Made by a program: the position numbers and the translations under genes. Source: Chloroflexota bacterium (GTDB taxonomy: Bacteria; Chloroflexota; Anaerolineae; JAAYEA01). Taken from it: a stretch of DNA of 47,400 bases. Location of the stretch: positions 1 to 47,400 of the forward strand of contig JAAYEA010000079.1 in the NCBI GenBank assembly GCA_012689325.1. The letters run 5' to 3'. Below are positions 44,385-47,400 of this stretch, one piece after another; within the stretch, counting starts at the first letter, position 1; the number at the start of each line of letters is the position of its first letter. The notes beneath the pieces were generated by a model. That model saw nothing but the letters and a program-made list of their open reading frames with translations, made no database searches and was not told where the DNA came from.

Positions 44385-45096
44385 CGTCTTCTCCCTGGGG
44401 CGGGTCGCCCAGCTCCTGGATCGCGCGCGCCACGGCTTTTTGCGAGATGGTGGCGGCGATGTGCAACAGGGTGTGCGTCCCATGCACCGGATCCTCGTCC
44501 ATCCCGCCCCAACAGGGGTAATAGTGGTGGAGCAGCCCGGCCTGCTCGGCGGCATCAGTCAACCGGACCTCCGCCAGACGCTCGGCGATGTAGCGGGTAT
44601 TGCCGCAAGGGGCCTCGCGGCAGATCCCACAGGAGGCTACGCGGCCATCGGTCGCCCGGATGCTCAGCAGAGGGGAGCCGTAGCGTTGGGCGAAGGCTCG
44701 GATCAGGGGGTGCTGGCGTGGGTTGGGCGCCAGGCTGCAAAAGGGCGCGGGAAAGGCGCTGGCGAGGCCCGCTGCCTCCAGGCGCTGCCGCACCTGTTGG
44801 ATCAGCCCTGGCGGGGCCCAGGCGCGCCGGTCCACTGGCACGATCACCGCCCGCGCCCCGGCGCGCTGCGCCAGGTCCGGCGCCAAGTCGGTCAGCCCGG
44901 GGCTCTCGGTGAGGACAAGCAAGAGATCGGCCGCGGGCAGGCTGGGGGGCAGCCAATCGCCCGGCTCGTCGATCACGCGCGGCAGATTGGCTGGCCCTGT
45001 CCAGCAGGTGATCTGCCAATCCGGCGGCGAGGTTTTCAGGATGTGATCGGCGATGCGCTGTCCCCAGTCGCCTTGGGTTACTGCCGTCATACGCAC
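44377..45096 (-). CDS. DUF166 / DfsP-like protein
   Basis: 239 residues from the GTG at 45096; the ATG at 45090 is an alternative. Residues about 10-110 resemble a flavodoxin-like or Rossmann start with the acidic LLLVLTESPGLTDL. The middle contains the Cys-rich SCGICREAPCGNT that I associate with DUF166 family proteins, some of which are selenoproteins in methanogens and acetogens, linked with CODH/ACS loci. The last part (YPCWGGMDEDPVHGTHTLLHIAA) has Cys and His. Molecular function is not known. It overlaps the following small gene and ends the coupling from the GNAT gene. Confidence 0.75.
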   Translation of the reverse strand: MRMTAVTQGDWGQRIADHILKTSPPDWQITCWTGPANLPRVIDEPGDWLPPSLPAADLLLVLTESPGLTDLAPDLAQRAGARAVIVPVDRRAWAPPGLIQQVRQRLEAAGLASAFPAPFCSLAPNPRQHPLIRAFAQRYGSPLLSIRATDGRVASCGICREAPCGNTRYIAERLAEVRLTDAAEQAGLLHHYYPCWGGMDEDPVHGTHTLLHIAATISQKAVARAIQELGDPPQGEDDG

Positions 45097-45099
45097 GAA

Positions 45100-45672
45100 C
45101 TAGAACTCTCCCGTGTGGTCCACCAGATACAGCACCAGCTCGGCCACATCGAGCGTCCGGCCATCATGCATGATGGCATAGTCCTTGTGCACGAATTCGT
45201 TCCGGAACCCCTGGTTCTCGAAGGCCTTGACCACCTGGGGCTGGTCCGTGGGCACCAAGGCGATGAGCTGATGCAGCCCTACCTTGCGGGCGATGTCTAT
45301 GGCGGTGCGGATCATCAGCGTGCCGATGCCCCGCCGACGAAACTCGCGATCCAAAAAGAGGCGCACCCAGCCGACGTGCTGCTGAAACTTGGCCCCGAAG
45401 TGGATGGTGGCCTGCCCGACGATGCGGTCGTTGACTTCGACGACCACGGGAAAGACCCGGCTCAGGTCGCGTTGCTGCACCCAGCACTCGATGATCGTCC
45501 GATCCGGAGGCTCGCTGCGAAAACGCTCCAGGTCATCCGGCGTGGCCCGCGAGAACATCTCGTACAGCCGGTCGGCATCGCCATCGGCCAGGGGACGCAA
45601 CAGAACGCGTAAGCCTTCGGGCAGCACTTTCAATTGGCGAAAGCGCGCCAACTGCACCCACATCTCGGCCAT
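45100..45672 (-). CDS. GNAT-family N-acetyltransferase
   Basis: 190 residues; GGGAGG precedes the ATG. The acetyl-CoA pyrophosphate-binding loop is FRRRGIGTLMI (about 109-119), preceded by the beta-strand WVRLFLDREF. GNAT enzymes move an acetyl group to an amine of a protein or small molecule. The 3' end lies 3 nt from the DfsP-like start, so the genes are co-transcribed. In this cluster it might acetylate a CODH/ACS or methyltransferase partner, which is an inference. Confidence 0.88.
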   Translation of the reverse strand: MAEMWVQLARFRQLKVLPEGLRVLLRPLADGDADRLYEMFSRATPDDLERFRSEPPDRTIIECWVQQRDLSRVFPVVVEVNDRIVGQATIHFGAKFQQHVGWVRLFLDREFRRRGIGTLMIRTAIDIARKVGLHQLIALVPTDQPQVVKAFENQGFRNEFVHKDYAIMHDGRTLDVAELVLYLVDHTGEF

Positions 45673-45696
45673 AGAACCTCCCTATTAGGCGCTGAG

Positions 45697-45783
45697 GGAG
45701 GACAGGAGGACTTCCCTGTCCTCCAAAGACAATACGCAAGACAACAGACACTGATTCGCGGCGCGCCCCCGCGGGGGCGCGCC
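45697..45783. repeat. Two inverted repeats in the acsE-GNAT gap
   Basis: First, 45697-45706 pairs perfectly with 45715-45724 (10 bp, 8-nt loop). Second, a perfect 24-nt GC-only palindrome at 45760-45783 centred on CCCCG/CGGGG. Read on the minus strand the second comes first after acsE. Neither has a T tract; they may slow or protect the transcript between acsE and the GNAT gene. Confidence 0.65.
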
Positions 45784-45798
45784 AGTGCAGGCGTCAGC

Positions 45799-46719
45799 CT
45801 AGCGCAGATAGGCGTCGGTGTAGATGACCTTGTTCAGCAAGACTTGGACGGTCTTCCAGATCTCGACCTGCTGCGGGTCGCTCATGTCCACGTCCTCGGG
45901 CTGCAACTGCTCCATGGCTGCCACGCGATCGCTGAGCGTCAGCAGCAAGCGGTTGAAAGCCGAGGATTCGTCGCGCTGCTCGACGACGCGGATGAACTCC
46001 TTGAGGTCCTTGTCCAGCGGGTCGGCGATGACGCAGTCGATCCCCGCGCCCATGAGCATCACCATATAGACGCGGTTGAGCAACGGGCGCATCTCGGCCG
46101 GCACGGCATTGGACACGTTGGAGAGGCCGCCATTGGTGAGCGGGGCGGGATCCCAGGCAAACTTGAGCATCTGCACCGCATTGATGCACTCGGGGCAGTA
46201 CTCCTGGCAACCGGAGACGGTGAGCACCAGCGGGTCGATGATCAGGTCGGTGATGGGAAAGTCCAGCTCGACCATGGCGGGGATCAATCGCTCGATGGCC
46301 AAGTTGACGCGCTCCTCCGCGCTCACCGGGATCAGCCCCTCGGCCATGGTCAGGCCGACCAGCCGGGTGTTGTACTTTTTCGCCAGCGGCGGCACCAGGG
46401 CCAGGCGCTCGGCCTTGCAGTCCGTCGAGTTGATGATGGGCTGCGCCTTGGACACCGTCTCGCAGGCCGCCTCGATCGCCATCAGGTTGGTGGTATCGAA
46501 GCAGAGCGGTAGGTCGGTCACCTCTTCGGCGAGCTGGACCAGCCAGGGCAGCACCTCATGCCCCGCCTTTTTGTTCGGGCCGATGTTCAGGTCAATGGCG
46601 CTGGCGCCGGCCGCCTCCATGCGCGCGATCAGGTCGCGGAAATACTTGGCGTCCTTGTTGGCGATCGCTTCCTTGACCCGCGGGGAAATAATGTGGATGT
46701 TCTCGGCGATAATGTACAT
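45799..46719 (-). CDS. acsE: Methyltetrahydrofolate:corrinoid/iron-sulfur protein methyltransferase
   Basis: 306 residues, longer than the about 262-270 of the classical enzyme, with an extra C-terminal part (DRVAAMEQLQPEDVDMSDPQQ). AGGAGGAGAGG precedes the ATG. It moves the methyl group of methyl-tetrahydrofolate to the cobalt of the corrinoid protein in the Wood-Ljungdahl pathway. Pterin-barrel motifs: IDLNIGP, CFDTTN, NSTD, LIIDPLVLTVSG and NGGLSNVS with the key Asn. Placed between two CooC-type ATPases. Confidence 0.92.
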   Translation of the reverse strand: MYIIAENIHIISPRVKEAIANKDAKYFRDLIARMEAAGASAIDLNIGPNKKAGHEVLPWLVQLAEEVTDLPLCFDTTNLMAIEAACETVSKAQPIINSTDCKAERLALVPPLAKKYNTRLVGLTMAEGLIPVSAEERVNLAIERLIPAMVELDFPITDLIIDPLVLTVSGCQEYCPECINAVQMLKFAWDPAPLTNGGLSNVSNAVPAEMRPLLNRVYMVMLMGAGIDCVIADPLDKDLKEFIRVVEQRDESSAFNRLLLTLSDRVAAMEQLQPEDVDMSDPQQVEIWKTVQVLLNKVIYTDAYLR

Positions 46720-46787
46720 GGCCCCTCTCCTCCTATCCTCTTGTAGACCCTCATAACCTTTCGGCGTCCTGGAGCGAAGCGCCAGGA

Positions 46788-47400
46788 TCAGGCGCCGTTG
46801 AGCAAGCGGGCCGCGATGCCATACACCGCGCGGACCACCGGCGCATCGGCGGGCAGCTCGATCAGCGGCTGCCCATTCATCTCGTATTCGGACATCAGGG
46901 GGTCGGTGGGGATCGTGCCCACCAACTCGATACCCAAGCGGCCCGCCGCCTCGGCCAAAGCCGGCGGCAGGCTCTCCCCGTTCAGCCGGTTGAGCACCAG
47001 GTACATCTTGGCGACGTGGATGTCCAGCCCCGGCACCATCTCGATGATGCGCTCCACGGCGCTCACCCCGCGCTGCGAGGTGTCCGTCACCAAGAGCAGG
47101 TGGTCCACATCGCGGGTGGTGCGGCGGCTGAGATGCTCCATGCCCGCCTCGTTGTCGATCACCACATAATCATAATTACCTGCCATGCGATCGACAATCA
47201 CCCGCATCATCTGGTTGGCCGCGCAATAACAGCCTGGGCCCTCCGGCCGGCCCATGGCCAGCAGGTCCAGGTTATCCCCCTCCACCAGCGCCATCTGGAT
47301 CTGGTAGTCGAGGTACTGCTGCTTGCTCATCCCGCCGGGCATGGAGCCCGCCGCTGCTGCGCTGGTCTGGACCTGGTCCAGCATGTCCTCGCGGATATCG
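46788..47400 (-). CDS. CooC/AcsF-type ATPase, 5' end missing
   Basis: The frame is open to the right edge; about 204 C-terminal residues are present, without the Walker A start. The CxC metal motif is GCYCAAN, DYVVIDNEAGMEH is the Walker B region, and LLVTDTSQRGVSAVERI matches the family. It differs from the CooC at 43426-44196 (CIC), so the cluster has two paralogues, perhaps one for CODH and one for ACS. The ATP-binding N-terminus lies outside the window. Confidence 0.88.
   Translation of the reverse strand, partial: DIREDMLDQVQTSAAAAGSMPGGMSKQQYLDYQIQMALVEGDNLDLLAMGRPEGPGCYCAANQMMRVIVDRMAGNYDYVVIDNEAGMEHLSRRTTRDVDHLLLVTDTSQRGVSAVERIIEMVPGLDIHVAKMYLVLNRLNGESLPPALAEAAGRLGIELVGTIPTDPLMSEYEMNGQPLIELPADAPVVRAVYGIAARLLNGA

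Overview
The window is a GC-rich bacterial chromosome segment with dense genes on both strands, consensus sigma-70 promoters and hairpin terminators. There is no rRNA, tRNA, CRISPR array, transposase or phage gene. The best taxonomic guess, an inference from gene content rather than a phylogeny, is an uncultured Chloroflexota bacterium of the Anaerolineae type. Supporting points are the Pro/Thr-rich secreted proteins and lipoproteins, many carbohydrate-active enzymes and sugar transport genes, GAF-rich signalling, small rubredoxin/zinc-ribbon proteins, and an accessory cluster for carbon monoxide dehydrogenase/acetyl-CoA synthase (Wood-Ljungdahl pathway).

Layout. 1-4.7 kb: the end of a sugar-type oxidoreductase gene, a secreted PA14/golvesin-like protein, a small envelope protein and a carboxylesterase. 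4.8-5.3 kb: a gene-free stretch with a consensus promoter, a roughly 400-nt RNA closed by a 10-bp end-to-end helix, and a strong terminator; I do not recognise the RNA family and consider it the most interesting object here. 5.3-9.0 kb (minus strand): a cytidylate-kinase-like / nuclease-like / hypoxanthine phosphoribosyltransferase operon, a GH5-type secreted glycosidase and rpiA. 9.2-10.0 kb: a membrane HExxH metalloprotease-like protein. 10.0-14.5 kb (minus): a carbohydrate ABC importer (binding protein, two permeases, ATPase) with a candidate LacI-type operator upstream.

14.9-19.2 kb: an MFS transporter, two small Cys4 metal-ribbon proteins, a transcription factor with a degenerate receiver domain, and a Pro/Thr-rich lipoprotein. 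19.3-23.3 kb: a plus-strand run of zinc dehydrogenase, homocysteine-methyltransferase-like protein, acyltransferase and ceramidase-like hydrolase. 23.4-26.6 kb: a sulfate activation operon (sat, a phosphodiesterase-superfamily gene, cysC) in which the kinase carries a tail typical of the phosphodiesterase superfamily. 26.8-31.0 kb: gatB and a GH3 glycosidase with an inserted PA14 domain.

31.2-36.8 kb: a two-component system (four-GAF histidine kinase plus NarL-type regulator), then an ECF sigma factor preceded by an unknown 73-aa protein. 36.9-39.5 kb: rho with a long structured leader, followed by a LysM/M23 peptidase. 39.5-47.4 kb (minus): a long gene run that begins outside the window with a CooC/AcsF-type ATPase, then acsE, a GNAT acetyltransferase, a DUF166/DfsP-like protein, a 56-aa coiled-coil protein, a second CooC-type ATPase, a cyclic-nucleotide-binding membrane protein and a GH36-like glycosidase. 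Together the genes describe an anaerobe or facultative anaerobe that scavenges plant- or microbe-derived sugars and probably runs a corrinoid-linked C1 pathway.
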